Part shown: piece by piece, positions 50,698 through 60,339 of the stretch
How positions within the stretch are numbered: the first letter of the stretch is position 1
Layout of the letters: every line of letters begins with the position of its first letter
Source: Actinomycetota bacterium
GTDB lineage: Bacteria > Actinomycetota > Thermoleophilia > Solirubrobacterales > 70-9
Reading direction: 5' to 3'
Length of the DNA stretch: 64,000 bases
Assembly: GCA_018268675.1 (NCBI GenBank)
Contig: JAFDWB010000089.1
Location: 124,001 to 188,000 of the forward strand
Made by a program: the position numbers and the translations under genes
The notes under the pieces: model-generated
Database searches by the model: none
Seen by the model: the letters and a program-made list of their open reading frames with translations, nothing else
Told to the model about the DNA's origin: nothing

Positions 50698-51542
50698 CGG
50701 CCCGGCGCCGCCGCCTCGGCCAGCCGCGGCCCGACGTGGTCGGCGACCTCGTCCAGGCGGGCGAACCAGACGTCGCCGGCGGCGACCATCTCCTCCACCA
50801 GCGCCTCCAGCGCGGCGAAGCGGTAGGCGCGGCCGATCACCTCCGGGTGCATGGTGAAGGTCACGTGGCGACCCTCCTCCCGCGCCGCCCGGAACTCGGC
50901 CAGCCAGGAGTCGCGCAGCTCACCCACGTCGGCGACGTTGCCGCCCCCGTCGATCGCCCAGCCGAACCGCGGCCAGTCGTCGAGCGACCAGTGCACCGGC
51001 AGCTCCAAGATGCGCTCCCCCTCCCACTCCTGCAGGTAGGGGCGGTCGTCCCCCATGCAGCTCGAGTCGTAGGCGAACCCGTGCCGGCGCAGCAGCGCGA
51101 ACGTCTCCGGGGTCAGCTCCCAGGAGGTCGAGCGGTAGCCGCGCGGGACCGGCGCCCCGGCCGCCGCCAGTGCCTCCAGGCCGCGCTCGATCTCCTCCCG
51201 CTGGGCCTCCGCCGACACCTTGTCGCTGCGCAGGTGCAGGTACCCGTGGTGGCCGATCTCGTGCCCGCCCTCGAGCAGCGCCGCGCACAGCCCGGGGTGG
51301 CGCTCGGCGGTGTCGCCGGGGACGAAGAAGGTCGCCGGGATGCCGAGCCGCTCCAGCAGCCCGAGGATCCGCGGCACCCCGCGGCGCACCCCGAACGCCC
51401 CCTCCGAGAGCGTCGTGATCCGCCGCCGGTACTCCTCCCCCTCGCCGAGAAAGCCGGACTCGGCGTCGACGTCGAAGGTGATGCTGACGGCGACCGCGGC
51501 ACCGCCGGGCCAGCCCCAATCGGTGGTGCCGCGGTCGCTCAT
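50694..51542 (-). CDS. NodB-fold polysaccharide deacetylase/PuuE-like hydrolase
   Basis: This 282-residue cytoplasmic protein (no signal peptide) has the NodB Asp pair in ITFDVDAES (D24, D26) and metal His in IGHHGYLH (H99, H103). Later markers are YRSTSWELT and VTFTMHPEVIGR. Lack of export and the hydantoinase context favour a cyclic-amide or allantoinase-like (PuuE) hydrolase over a cell-wall deacetylase. This is inference. Confidence 0.83.
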   Translation of the reverse strand: MSDRGTTDWGWPGGAAVAVSITFDVDAESGFLGEGEEYRRRITTLSEGAFGVRRGVPRILGLLERLGIPATFFVPGDTAERHPGLCAALLEGGHEIGHHGYLHLRSDKVSAEAQREEIERGLEALAAAGAPVPRGYRSTSWELTPETFALLRRHGFAYDSSCMGDDRPYLQEWEGERILELPVHWSLDDWPRFGWAIDGGGNVADVGELRDSWLAEFRAAREEGRHVTFTMHPEVIGRAYRFAALEALVEEMVAAGDVWFARLDEVADHVGPRLAEAAAPGR

Positions 51543-51552
51543 CGCCGCGCCC

Positions 51553-53658
51553 CTAGGCCGAGACGGCCCCGGTCAGCGCCCCGCCCGCGGCCCCGGCCGC
51601 CGGCGCCACCTCGATCAGGAACCCGTCGGCGTCGCGGCGCTCGAGCACGTCGCCCTCGTGGAGGACGATCGTGGTCGTCGGCGCGGCGACGATCGCCGGG
51701 CCCCGCACCGAGGCGCCGACGCCGAGCGCGGCGACGTCGTAGATCGGCGTCTCCTCGACCTCGCCGCTCGCCGTCGAGTAGGCCTCGGTCGTCCGCATCG
51801 GCTGCACATCACCGGCCTCGGCCGCGGCATCCGGGCGCGCGGCCGCGGCGCCGGTGCCGATCGCCGCCACCCGCCAGTGCAGGCACTCGATCGGCATCGT
51901 GGTCCGGTTGTAGGCGAACTGGGCGAGGTGCTGCTCGTGGAAGGAGCCGACCAGCGTCGCGATGTCGTCGGGACCGAGCCGCGGGGTACTCGGCACCGGC
52001 ACGGTGATCTCGTGGACCTGGCCGGGATAGCGGGCGTCGACCTCGCGCTCCAGCGTGATCTCGTCCTCGGTGAACCCCTCCTCGAGCAGCTCGGCCCGCG
52101 CCGCCCCCTCCATCTCGGCGATCGTCGCGTTGACCGCGTCGAGGTCGATCGTGTCGGTCACCTGGTGGAGTGCCGTGACGTGATCGTGGCGGACGTCGGT
52201 CACCGTCATCCCGAAGGAGCAGAAGACGCCCGCCTCGAGCGGCACGAAGACCTTCTCGATCCCCAGCTCGCGCGCCAGCTCGGCCGCGTGCAGGCCGCCC
52301 GCGCCGCCGGCGCAGACGAGCGTGAAGCGGCGCGGGTCGACGCCGCGGTCGACCGAGACGGCGCGGATCGCGCCGACCATGTTGGCGTTGACGACGCGGA
52401 CGATCCCGGCCGCCGCCTCGACCGTCGAGAGCCCCAGCGGACCGCCGACGAACTCGTCGACCGCCGCCCGCGAGAGGTCGTCGCGGAGCCGCCGCCGGCC
52501 GCCGAGGAAGGCGTCCGGGTTCAGGTAGCCGAGCACGACGTTGGCGTCGGTCACCGTCGGTTCGGTGCCGCCCTGGTCATAACAGGCCGGCCCCGGGTTG
52601 GCCCCGGCGCTGCGCGGCCCGACCCGCAGGGCGTCGCCGGCGTCGACCCAGCCGATCGATCCGCCGCCGGCGCCGATCGAGTGGACGTCGACCGCGGAGA
52701 CGCCGATCGGCTGCCCCTCGACCTGGATCTCGCGGCTCATCGCCGCCCGTCCGTCTTCGATCAGGCAGACGTCGAGGCTGGTGCCGCCCATGTCGACCGA
52801 GATCAGGTTGTCGCCGACCGAGCCGGCGAAGTGGAGCGCCGCCGCGGGCGCCGCGGCCGGGCCGGAGGCGAGGATGTTGACCGGCCGGGCGAGGATCTCC
52901 GGGACCCGGGCGCAGCCGCCGTTGATCTGCATGATCAGCAGCGGCGAGGCGAGCCCGCCGCCCTCGAGCTGGGCGGTCAGCGCGGTCAGGTACTCGCGGA
53001 TCTTCGGCATCACGTAGGCGCTCATCGCGGTCGCCGAGGTGCGCTCCCACTCGCGGATCTCCGGCAGCACGTCGGCCGAGCAGATCACGTCGACGCCGGG
53101 CAGCTCCTCGCGCAGGATCGCCGCCGCGCGCTGCTCGTGCCGCGGGTAGAGCATCGACCAGAGGAAGGCGACGGCGACGGCGCGCACGCCCGCCTCGCGG
53201 AACTGCGCGGCGGCGGCCCGGACCTCGTCCTCGCCGAGCGGCGCGACCTCCTCGCCGGTCGGGTCGAAGCGGCCGGGGACACCGATCCGCAGCCAACGGT
53301 CGACCAGCTCCCGCGGGTGCGGCAGGTGCATGTTGAAGCGCTCGGGCTTGTAGCCGTCGCGGAAGTAGAGGACGTCGCGGAAGCCCTCGGTGCAGAGCAG
53401 GCCGATCGTCGGCCCGTTGCGCTGGATCAGCATGTTCGTCGCCACCGTGGTGCCGTGGACGAAGAGCTCGGTCTCGCCGAGCAGGCCCTCGACGTCCGTG
53501 TCCAGCTGCTCGGCCACCGCGGCGAGGCCCTGGACCACGGCGCGGCCCGGGTCGTCGGGGGTCGAGTCCTGCTTCCACAGCAGCAGCTCGCCGCTCTCGC
53601 GGGCGACGGTGAAGTCGGTGAAGGTGCCGCCGATGTCGACACCGATGCGATAACTCAT
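51553..53658 (-). CDS. Hydantoinase/oxoprolinase A subunit (copy 1)
   Basis: This 701-residue ATP-dependent subunit has the N-terminal phosphate motif GVDIGGTFTDFTVA, HGTTVATNMLIQRNG, the metal/phosphate segment SVDMGGTSLDVCLI and GAGGGSIGWVD. It pairs with a B subunit to open five-membered cyclic amides such as hydantoins or 5-oxoproline using ATP. It follows its B partner (53691-55583) by 32 bases, the reverse of the order in copy 2. Confidence 0.92.
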   Translation of the reverse strand: MSYRIGVDIGGTFTDFTVARESGELLLWKQDSTPDDPGRAVVQGLAAVAEQLDTDVEGLLGETELFVHGTTVATNMLIQRNGPTIGLLCTEGFRDVLYFRDGYKPERFNMHLPHPRELVDRWLRIGVPGRFDPTGEEVAPLGEDEVRAAAAQFREAGVRAVAVAFLWSMLYPRHEQRAAAILREELPGVDVICSADVLPEIREWERTSATAMSAYVMPKIREYLTALTAQLEGGGLASPLLIMQINGGCARVPEILARPVNILASGPAAAPAAALHFAGSVGDNLISVDMGGTSLDVCLIEDGRAAMSREIQVEGQPIGVSAVDVHSIGAGGGSIGWVDAGDALRVGPRSAGANPGPACYDQGGTEPTVTDANVVLGYLNPDAFLGGRRRLRDDLSRAAVDEFVGGPLGLSTVEAAAGIVRVVNANMVGAIRAVSVDRGVDPRRFTLVCAGGAGGLHAAELARELGIEKVFVPLEAGVFCSFGMTVTDVRHDHVTALHQVTDTIDLDAVNATIAEMEGAARAELLEEGFTEDEITLEREVDARYPGQVHEITVPVPSTPRLGPDDIATLVGSFHEQHLAQFAYNRTTMPIECLHWRVAAIGTGAAAARPDAAAEAGDVQPMRTTEAYSTASGEVEETPIYDVAALGVGASVRGPAIVAAPTTTIVLHEGDVLERRDADGFLIEVAPAAGAAGGALTGAVSA

Positions 53659-53690
53659 CTCTAGTTCTCCTCTTGTCTCGCTCGCCGCGC

Positions 53691-55583
53691 CTAGAGCAGC
53701 GGGTCGAGCTCGTAGGTGTCGCCGTCGCGCATCTGGTTCTTCAGCCAGGGCGACGCGTTCGGCTCGGTCGGGCTGACCACCGGGCGCTCGACCTTGGCCA
53801 GCTCGCCACGCCGCGCCGCGGTCGCGTCCGCGTCGATCACCGGGTCGGCGTCGGCGGAGAGGACGACGCCGAAGACCTCGGCCGCCGCCTCGCGGCTGAC
53901 GATCCCGTCGCGGACGTCGATCCGCACCTGCTCCGCGTCGCGCTCGTGCGGGTTCCCCCAGCCGCCGCCGCCGGTCGAGACGCCGACGTAGACCTCGCGC
54001 GTGTGGTCGACCTTGAAGGCGCCGGAGGAGGAGACGAAGCGGCGCTTGCCGGTCTGCTCGTCCTCGACGTACTGGCCGCCGCCGCTGCCCTGGCCGCCGC
54101 CCATCGCCCCGTGGGGCGGGTTGGAGGCCGCGTCGCCGAAGGTGATCGTCACCATCTCGTCGACCAGCGGGCGCACCGCGCAGATGTTGCCGGGGCCGCC
54201 CAGCCACTGGCCGAAGCCGACCGAGTCGACGTCGATCTCGCAGCGGTCGATCCGCACCGGATAGAGCAGCTCGAGCTGCTCGATCGGCTGGATTTTCATC
54301 CCCCCGAGGGCGGCCTGGTTGTACCAGAGGGGCCAGCCGTCGTTGCCTTTCGCGGCACCGCCGGCGCCGGCGTTGTTGAAGAGCATGAAGCCCCAGGGCG
54401 AGTGGCCGTCGGCGCCGTTGCCGGCGAACTGCGGGATGTTGCCGCAGCGGGCGCCGCCCGCCGGGACCCGCTCCGGCATCGCCTCCACCATCGCCCGGTT
54501 GACCACGTCCTGCATCAGGTCGGAGGGGACGATCGTGGCGACGCTGGTCGAGGCGGGGAATTTGGCGTAGCAGACGGTCCCCTCTTCGGCCGAGACCGAG
54601 ACCCGTTCGATCACCCCGTGGTTGTGCGGGATGTCGGCGTCGATGTAGTAGAGGAACGGCACCGCGCCGGCGGCCTGCGAGGTCGCGTAGCTGCCGTTGG
54701 CGCCGCCGCGCGCCTGCGGGTCGGAGCCCGCGTAGTCGACCCGCACCTCTTCGCCCGCGATCTCGACCTCGACCTGCACGCGGATGTGCTCGCGGCCGAA
54801 GCCGTCGGAGTCGATCCAGCCCTCGGCGGTGTAGGTGCCGTCGGGCATCGAGGCGAATTCCTGGCCCGCGCGGCGGCTCGAGTAGCCGATGATCTCGTCG
54901 ACGTAGCGCAGCACCACGTCGGTGCCGTACTGGGCGCAGAGCTCCTCGAGGCGCTGGCGGGCCTTTTCGATCGAGCCGATCTGCGCCCGCAGGTCGCCCT
55001 CGATCAGGTCGGCGTAGCGCAGGTTCGCCAGCAGCAGGCGGAAGAAGTCCTCGCGCAGCACGCCCTCCTCGACCATCTTCATCGGCGGGATCGTGATCCC
55101 CTCCTGGTAGATGTCGGCGGCGGAGGCGACGACCGAGCTCGGGATGTAGGCGCCGGTGTCCATCTGGTGCCCCTTGGTCACCGACCAGAAGACGAGCCGC
55201 CCGTCGGCGAAGACCGGCGCCGCGGTGACGAAGTCGCCGACGTGGGTGTTGCCCGAGTAGGGGTCGTTGAAGAGGAAGACGTCGCCAGGGTTGATCTCGC
55301 CCTCGAAGGCCTCGGCGATCTCGCGCACGGCGATGTGCAGCGAGGCGGTGTGGATCGGCAGCGCGTCGTACATCGACACCTGCCGCGGCACCGCGTCGTA
55401 GATCGCGCACGAGTAGTCGTGGGCGAGCGCCAGGATCGAGGTCCAGGCGGACTTCTCCAGCACCCGCGTCATCTCCTCGACGATCGCGTCGAAGCGGCTG
55501 AGGATCACGCTGAAGGTGATCGGGTCGTAGTCGCCTCCGGCCGCGGTGGCGGTCGGGGTGGTCATCGTCTGGGTGGGCTCCAT
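53691..55583 (-). CDS. Hydantoinase/oxoprolinase B subunit (copy 1)
   Basis: This 630-residue subunit has FLFNDPYSGNTHVGDFVTAAP, the central GGANGSYATSQAAGAVPFLYY and the C-terminal GGGGWGNPHERDAEQV, all typical of HyuB. The ATG at 55581-55583 follows a GGAGG about 12 bases upstream; an internal ATG at residue 7 is an alternative. It lies between the second B gene and its A partner. Confidence 0.92.
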   Translation of the reverse strand: MEPTQTMTTPTATAAGGDYDPITFSVILSRFDAIVEEMTRVLEKSAWTSILALAHDYSCAIYDAVPRQVSMYDALPIHTASLHIAVREIAEAFEGEINPGDVFLFNDPYSGNTHVGDFVTAAPVFADGRLVFWSVTKGHQMDTGAYIPSSVVASAADIYQEGITIPPMKMVEEGVLREDFFRLLLANLRYADLIEGDLRAQIGSIEKARQRLEELCAQYGTDVVLRYVDEIIGYSSRRAGQEFASMPDGTYTAEGWIDSDGFGREHIRVQVEVEIAGEEVRVDYAGSDPQARGGANGSYATSQAAGAVPFLYYIDADIPHNHGVIERVSVSAEEGTVCYAKFPASTSVATIVPSDLMQDVVNRAMVEAMPERVPAGGARCGNIPQFAGNGADGHSPWGFMLFNNAGAGGAAKGNDGWPLWYNQAALGGMKIQPIEQLELLYPVRIDRCEIDVDSVGFGQWLGGPGNICAVRPLVDEMVTITFGDAASNPPHGAMGGGQGSGGGQYVEDEQTGKRRFVSSSGAFKVDHTREVYVGVSTGGGGWGNPHERDAEQVRIDVRDGIVSREAAAEVFGVVLSADADPVIDADATAARRGELAKVERPVVSPTEPNASPWLKNQMRDGDTYELDPLL

Positions 55584-55602
55584 GGGGGTGGGCTCGCCTC
55601 CT

Positions 55603-57441
55603 CTAGTCGACAGTCGGGTTCTCGAGGTACAGGTCGCCGGGCCGGAGGTTCTCCTCGACCCAGGTCGCGGCTTCGGGCTCGGTGGGCTCGACCAGCGGCC
55701 GCGCGCGCGAGGCGAGCTCCGCCCGCCGTGCCCGCGTCGCCGCCGCGTCGAGCGCGGGGTCGTCCCCCTCGCCGATCACGAGGCCGAAGATCTCGGTGGC
55801 CGCGGCGCGGCCGATGACGCCGTCGCGGACCTCGCGGCGGACGCGCTCGGCGTCGCGCTCGAGCGGGCTGCCGTAGCCACCGCCCCCGGTCGCGACGCCG
55901 GTCCAGGTGTCGCCGCGGGCGACCAGCACGTGGCCGGAGGCGGAGACGTAGGTGCGCCGGCCGCTCGCCGCCTCCTCGACGAACTGGCCGCCGCCGATCG
56001 CGGGCGTGCCGCCGACGGCGCCGTGCGGCGGGTTGGCGGTGCCGTCGCCGAAGGTGATGCAGTGCATCGAGCCCTTCAGCGGGCGGATCGTGAAGCGGAC
56101 GCCGAAGCCGCCGATCGTGGTGCCGAAGCCCATCGAGTCGGGCTCGATCTCCATCTCCTCGACCTGCACCGGGTAGAGCAGCTCCATCTGCTCGATCGGC
56201 AGCGCTTTCTGGCCGCCCATCGCCGCCACCGACTCGAGCAGCGGCCAGCCGTCGGCCTCCTTCACCGCGCCGGAGCCGCCGCAGTTGTTGAAGATCATCA
56301 TCGCCCACTCCTCGCCGGTCTCCTCGTCGACGCCGAAGAACTGCGGCACGTTGGAGCAGCGGGCGGTGCCGGCGTGGACCATCTCGGGGACCGCCGCCGC
56401 CAGCGCCTTGTTGATCGCGTCGTGGAACATCGCCGCCGGGACGACGGTCGCGCAGGAGGTCGAGGCGGGGTACTCGGGGTTGGCGATCGTCCCCTTCGGC
56501 GCCCGCACCTCGATGTGTTCGAAGCAGCCCTGGTTGTGGGGGATGTCAGGGTCGGCGTAGAAGAGGAAGGGGATGCGGCCGGCGGTGAGGGTCGTCGCCA
56601 CGGAGCTGTTGAAGCCGCCCTCGGCCTGCGCCCCGGTCCCCTCGAAGTCCACCACCACCTGGTCGCCGCTGACCTCGACCGTCACCTCGACCGGCACGTT
56701 CTTGACCGCGTAGCCGTCCGAGTCGACCCAGCCCGAGCCGCGGTAGGAGCCGTCGGGGATGCGCTCGATCACCGCGCCCATGCGGCGGTCGGCGTAGGCG
56801 ATCACCTCCTCCCCATACTCCTCGACCGTCTCCAGGCCGAACTCCTCGCAGAACTCGAGGATCAGCCGCCGGCCGCGCTCGGCCGAGCCGATCTGGGCCA
56901 GCAGGTCGCCCTCGACCAGGTTGCGCAGGCGGACGTTGGAGAGCACCAGCTCGAGCACGTCGAGGCGCGGCGTCCCGGCGGCGACGATCTTCAGCGGCGG
57001 GATGCGCAGCCCCTCCTGGAAGGTGTCGCGGGCGGCGGCGGTGCAGGAGGCGGGCTCGAAGGCGCCGACGTCGATGTGGTGCGCCTTGATCATCAGCCAG
57101 AACATCAGCCGCTCCTCGACGAACACCGGCCGCGAGATCACCAGGTCGCCGACGTGGGTGTTGCCGCGGTAGGGGTCGTTGCAGAGGAAGATGTCGCCGT
57201 CGGCGATGTCGTCGCCGAAGCCCTCTTCGATCGCATCGACGACCAGCTCCAGCGAGGTGACCAGGGCCGGGATCGGGTCGTGCACGGAGAGCTGGCGGCC
57301 CTTGGCGTCGTAGATCACGCAGGAGAAGTCGTGGCAGAGGGCGATGATCGAGCTCCAGGCGGAGCGCTCGAGCGCCTGCGTCATCTCCAGCGAGATGCTC
57401 TCCAGCCGCCGCATCATCACGCTGAACGTGACCTGGTCCAT
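55603..57441 (-). CDS. Hydantoinase/oxoprolinase B subunit (copy 2)
   Basis: This 612-residue HyuB subunit has FLCNDPYRGNTHVGDLVISRP, DFEGTGAQAEGGFNSSVATT and GGGGYGSPLERDAERV. It shares a TGATG junction with the A gene upstream, so translation is coupled. It is clearly paralogous to copy 1, but divergence is high enough to suggest a different substrate. Confidence 0.92.
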   Translation of the reverse strand: MDQVTFSVMMRRLESISLEMTQALERSAWSSIIALCHDFSCVIYDAKGRQLSVHDPIPALVTSLELVVDAIEEGFGDDIADGDIFLCNDPYRGNTHVGDLVISRPVFVEERLMFWLMIKAHHIDVGAFEPASCTAAARDTFQEGLRIPPLKIVAAGTPRLDVLELVLSNVRLRNLVEGDLLAQIGSAERGRRLILEFCEEFGLETVEEYGEEVIAYADRRMGAVIERIPDGSYRGSGWVDSDGYAVKNVPVEVTVEVSGDQVVVDFEGTGAQAEGGFNSSVATTLTAGRIPFLFYADPDIPHNQGCFEHIEVRAPKGTIANPEYPASTSCATVVPAAMFHDAINKALAAAVPEMVHAGTARCSNVPQFFGVDEETGEEWAMMIFNNCGGSGAVKEADGWPLLESVAAMGGQKALPIEQMELLYPVQVEEMEIEPDSMGFGTTIGGFGVRFTIRPLKGSMHCITFGDGTANPPHGAVGGTPAIGGGQFVEEAASGRRTYVSASGHVLVARGDTWTGVATGGGGYGSPLERDAERVRREVRDGVIGRAAATEIFGLVIGEGDDPALDAAATRARRAELASRARPLVEPTEPEAATWVEENLRPGDLYLENPTVD

Positions 57442-59516
57442 CAGTCGCCTCCCTTCCCGACCTCGATCAGGAAGCTGTCGTCCTCGTCGCAGCGCAGCAC
57501 GTCGCCGGGTTCGAGCAGGATCGTCGTCGTGTCGCCGGCGACCACCGCGGGGCCGTCGACGCGGCTGCCGGTGGCGAGCGCCTCGACCTTGAAGAGCGGC
57601 ACCGCAGCGACCTCGCCGAGCGCGGGGACGTAGACGCGGCGCTCGCCGAGCGGCGCCGCCGCGACGGTGGTCGCGACCGCCGCCACGGCGCCTTCGTGCA
57701 GCAGGTCCATCCGCCCGACCGCGGCGGCCCGCCAGTGCAGGAACTCCACCGGCAGCTCCTCGCGCCGGTAGCCGAACTGGCGCTCGTGCTCGGCGTGGAA
57801 GGCGTCCTCGATCTGCGCCAGGTGCTCGGGGCCGTAGCTCTCGGCGGCAGGGATCGCGACGGTCAGCTCGTAGACCTGGCCCGGGTAGCGGGCGTCGACC
57901 GAGCGCTCGACCCGGATCTCCTCGGCGGCGAAGCCGTCGTCGCCGAGCCGCGCCCGGCCGCGCTCCTCGAGGCCCGCGTAGAGCGCGTCGAGGGCGGCCG
58001 AGTCGAGGCTGTCGGAGGTGCAGTGGAGCGGCTGCAGATAGTCGTGGCGGACGTCGGTGACGGTCATCCCGAAGGCGCAGAGCGTCCCCGCCTCGCGTGG
58101 GATCACGACCCGCTCGATGCCGAGGTCGCGGGCCAGCGCCGAGGCGTGCAGGCCGCCCGCGCCGCCACCGACGACGAGGGCGAAGTTGCGCGGGTCGAGG
58201 CCGCGCTCGACCGAGACGGCGCGCACGGCGGCGGTCATCGAGGCGTTGACGACGCGGATCACCCCGGCCGCCGCGGCGACCGGGTCGAGGCCGAGCGGCT
58301 CGCCGACGCCGGCGGCGATCGCCTGCTCGGCGAGGTCGGCGCGCAGCTCGCGGCGGCCGCCGAGGAAGGCCTCCGGGTCGAGGTACCCGAGCACGACGTT
58401 GGCGTCGGTGACGGTCGGCTCGGTGCCGCCGGCGCCGTAGGCGGCCGGCCCGGGGACCGAGCCGGCGCTGCGCGGGCCGACGTTCAGCGCGCCGCCCTCG
58501 TCGACGTAGGCGATCGAGCCGCCGCCGGCACCGACCGAGTGGACGGCGACGGCCTCCACCCCGACCGGCTGCTGGTCGACCCGGATCGAGCGCGAGCGGG
58601 CGGCCCGGCCCTCGCGGACGAGGCAGACGTCGAAGCTGGTGCCGCCCATGTCGATCGTGATCACGTCGCGCAGGCCGCGCCGGCCGGCGTGGTGCGCGGC
58701 CGCCGCGGGCGCCGCCGCGGGGCCCGAGTGGAGGGCGTAGACGGGCCGCTTGAGGACCTCGTCGATCGGCGCGCAGCCGCCGTTCAGCTGCATGATCAGC
58801 GGGTCCTCGCCGAGCCCGGCGGCGGCGATGTCGCTTTTCAGCCGGCCGAAGTAGGCGTCGATCCCCGGCAGCACGTAGGCGGAGAGGACGGCAGCAGAGG
58901 TGCGCTCCCACTCGCGGATCTCGGGGACCACGTCGGCGGAGCAGACGACATAGGCATCGGGCAGCTCCTCGCGCAGGATCGCCGCCGCGCGGTGCTCGTG
59001 GTCGGGGTTGACGATCGACCAGAGGAAGGCGACCGCGACCGCCTCCACCCCGTGCTCGCCGAGGTAGGCGGCGTGGCGGCGCACCTCGTCCTCGTCGAGC
59101 GGCGCGACGACCTGGCCCGCCGGGCCGATCCGCTCGCTCACCCCGCGGCGCAGGAAGCGCTCGACGAACGGCTCGGGCGGCGCGAAGCGCATGTTGAAGC
59201 GTTCCGGCTTCCAGGCGTCGCGGAAGTAGAGGACGTCGCGGAAGCCCTTCGTCGCCAGCAGGCCGATCCGCGGGCCGTTGCGCTGGATCACCGTGTTGGT
59301 GGCGATCGTCGTGCCGTGGACCAACAGCCGCGCTTCGCCGAGCAGCTCGGCGACCGGGCGGTCGAGGCTGCCCGCCAGCCCCTCGAGGCCGGTGAGGATC
59401 GCCGCCATCGGGTCGGCGGGCGTCGTCGGCTCCTTCCAGAGGTGGGCGCGGCCCGATTCCTCGAGCGCGGTGAGGTCGGTGAAGGTGCCGCCGATGTCGA
59501 TGCCGATGCGCAGCAA
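57441..59516 (-). CDS. Hydantoinase/oxoprolinase A subunit (copy 2)
   Basis: This 691-residue HyuA subunit has GIDIGGTFTDLTA, HGTTIATNTVIQRNG, TIDMGGTSFDVCLV and GAGGGSIAYVDEGG. The start is a TTG at 59514-59516 with AAAGGG about six bases upstream. It follows the permease genes, so its substrate is probably what the importer brings in. Confidence 0.92.
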   Translation of the reverse strand: MLRIGIDIGGTFTDLTALEESGRAHLWKEPTTPADPMAAILTGLEGLAGSLDRPVAELLGEARLLVHGTTIATNTVIQRNGPRIGLLATKGFRDVLYFRDAWKPERFNMRFAPPEPFVERFLRRGVSERIGPAGQVVAPLDEDEVRRHAAYLGEHGVEAVAVAFLWSIVNPDHEHRAAAILREELPDAYVVCSADVVPEIREWERTSAAVLSAYVLPGIDAYFGRLKSDIAAAGLGEDPLIMQLNGGCAPIDEVLKRPVYALHSGPAAAPAAAAHHAGRRGLRDVITIDMGGTSFDVCLVREGRAARSRSIRVDQQPVGVEAVAVHSVGAGGGSIAYVDEGGALNVGPRSAGSVPGPAAYGAGGTEPTVTDANVVLGYLDPEAFLGGRRELRADLAEQAIAAGVGEPLGLDPVAAAAGVIRVVNASMTAAVRAVSVERGLDPRNFALVVGGGAGGLHASALARDLGIERVVIPREAGTLCAFGMTVTDVRHDYLQPLHCTSDSLDSAALDALYAGLEERGRARLGDDGFAAEEIRVERSVDARYPGQVYELTVAIPAAESYGPEHLAQIEDAFHAEHERQFGYRREELPVEFLHWRAAAVGRMDLLHEGAVAAVATTVAAAPLGERRVYVPALGEVAAVPLFKVEALATGSRVDGPAVVAGDTTTILLEPGDVLRCDEDDSFLIEVGKGGD

Positions 59517-59544
59517 GAGTCGCCCTTTCGGTTCGCCCGCGGGC

Positions 59545-60339
59545 CTATTCGCGGGCCAGGTCGGCGGCGCCGAATTTGGACCAGATGACGACGCCGACCA
59601 GCGAGATGACGAGCACGACGGTGCCGATCGCGTTGATTTCCGGGGTCAGCGTGCGGCGCAGGCTGGAGAGGACGACGATCGGCAGGGTGTCCTGTTCGCC
59701 GACCACGAAGGCCGTGCGCGCGGTCTCGTCGAGCGAGATCGCGACCCCGAGCAGCGAGGCGCCGACGATCGCGGCGCGGATGTTCGGCCAGGTGACGTAG
59801 AAGAAGGTGCGGATCTCGTTCGCGCCGAGATCCTGCGCGGCGAGCTCCAGCGAGCGGTTCCAGCGGTCGAGCACCACCGCCATCTGGATCACCACGATCG
59901 CGATCAGCATCGTCGCGTGGGCGATGATCACGGTCATCAGCGAGAGCTTGAAGTGGAAGTCGAGGATCACCGTCAGCAGGGTCAGGCCGCTGATCAGGCC
60001 CGGCATCAGGAAGGGCAGCATCAGCAGCCGCTGGAAGGCCGTTTTGCCGAAGAAGTGGAAGCGGTCGACGCCCATCCCGGCCGGCACCCCGAGGATGACC
60101 GCGATGCCGACGCTGACCGCGGCGACGATCGCCGAGTTCTTCAGACCTTCCACCATCGCCGGGTTGGCGAACGCTTTCGAGTACCAGCTCAGGGTCGCCA
60201 GTTCCGGCGGCCAGCCCATCACCGAGCCCTTGTTCAGCGAGTAGACCCCGATCACGATCGCGGGCATGTAGAGGAAGAGCAGGATCAGGCCGATGCCTGC
60301 CCCGATCCCGAGCGAGCCGAGCCGTTTCCTCACGCTCAC
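59545..60339 (-). CDS. Polyamine/spermidine-type ABC permease (PotC-like)
   Basis: This 264-residue inner-membrane subunit has about six spans and an EAA loop near LELAAQDLGANEIRTFFYVTWP. The GTG at 60337-60339 overlaps the PotB-like stop (GTGA). It imports the operon's substrate together with the other Pot-like subunits. Confidence 0.92.
   Translation of the reverse strand: MSVRKRLGSLGIGAGIGLILLFLYMPAIVIGVYSLNKGSVMGWPPELATLSWYSKAFANPAMVEGLKNSAIVAAVSVGIAVILGVPAGMGVDRFHFFGKTAFQRLLMLPFLMPGLISGLTLLTVILDFHFKLSLMTVIIAHATMLIAIVVIQMAVVLDRWNRSLELAAQDLGANEIRTFFYVTWPNIRAAIVGASLLGVAISLDETARTAFVVGEQDTLPIVVLSSLRRTLTPEINAIGTVVLVISLVGVVIWSKFGAADLARE

Noticed and set aside
50694-51542. Cell-wall or chitin deacetylase
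   Set aside because: No signal peptide is present and the operon handles cyclic amides, so an intracellular PuuE-like role fits better.
51553-59516. Acetone/acetophenone carboxylase subunits
   Set aside because: The same superfamily is involved, but no small third subunit is present and the neighbouring genes are amidases and an amine-type importer, favouring hydantoinase/oxoprolinase.
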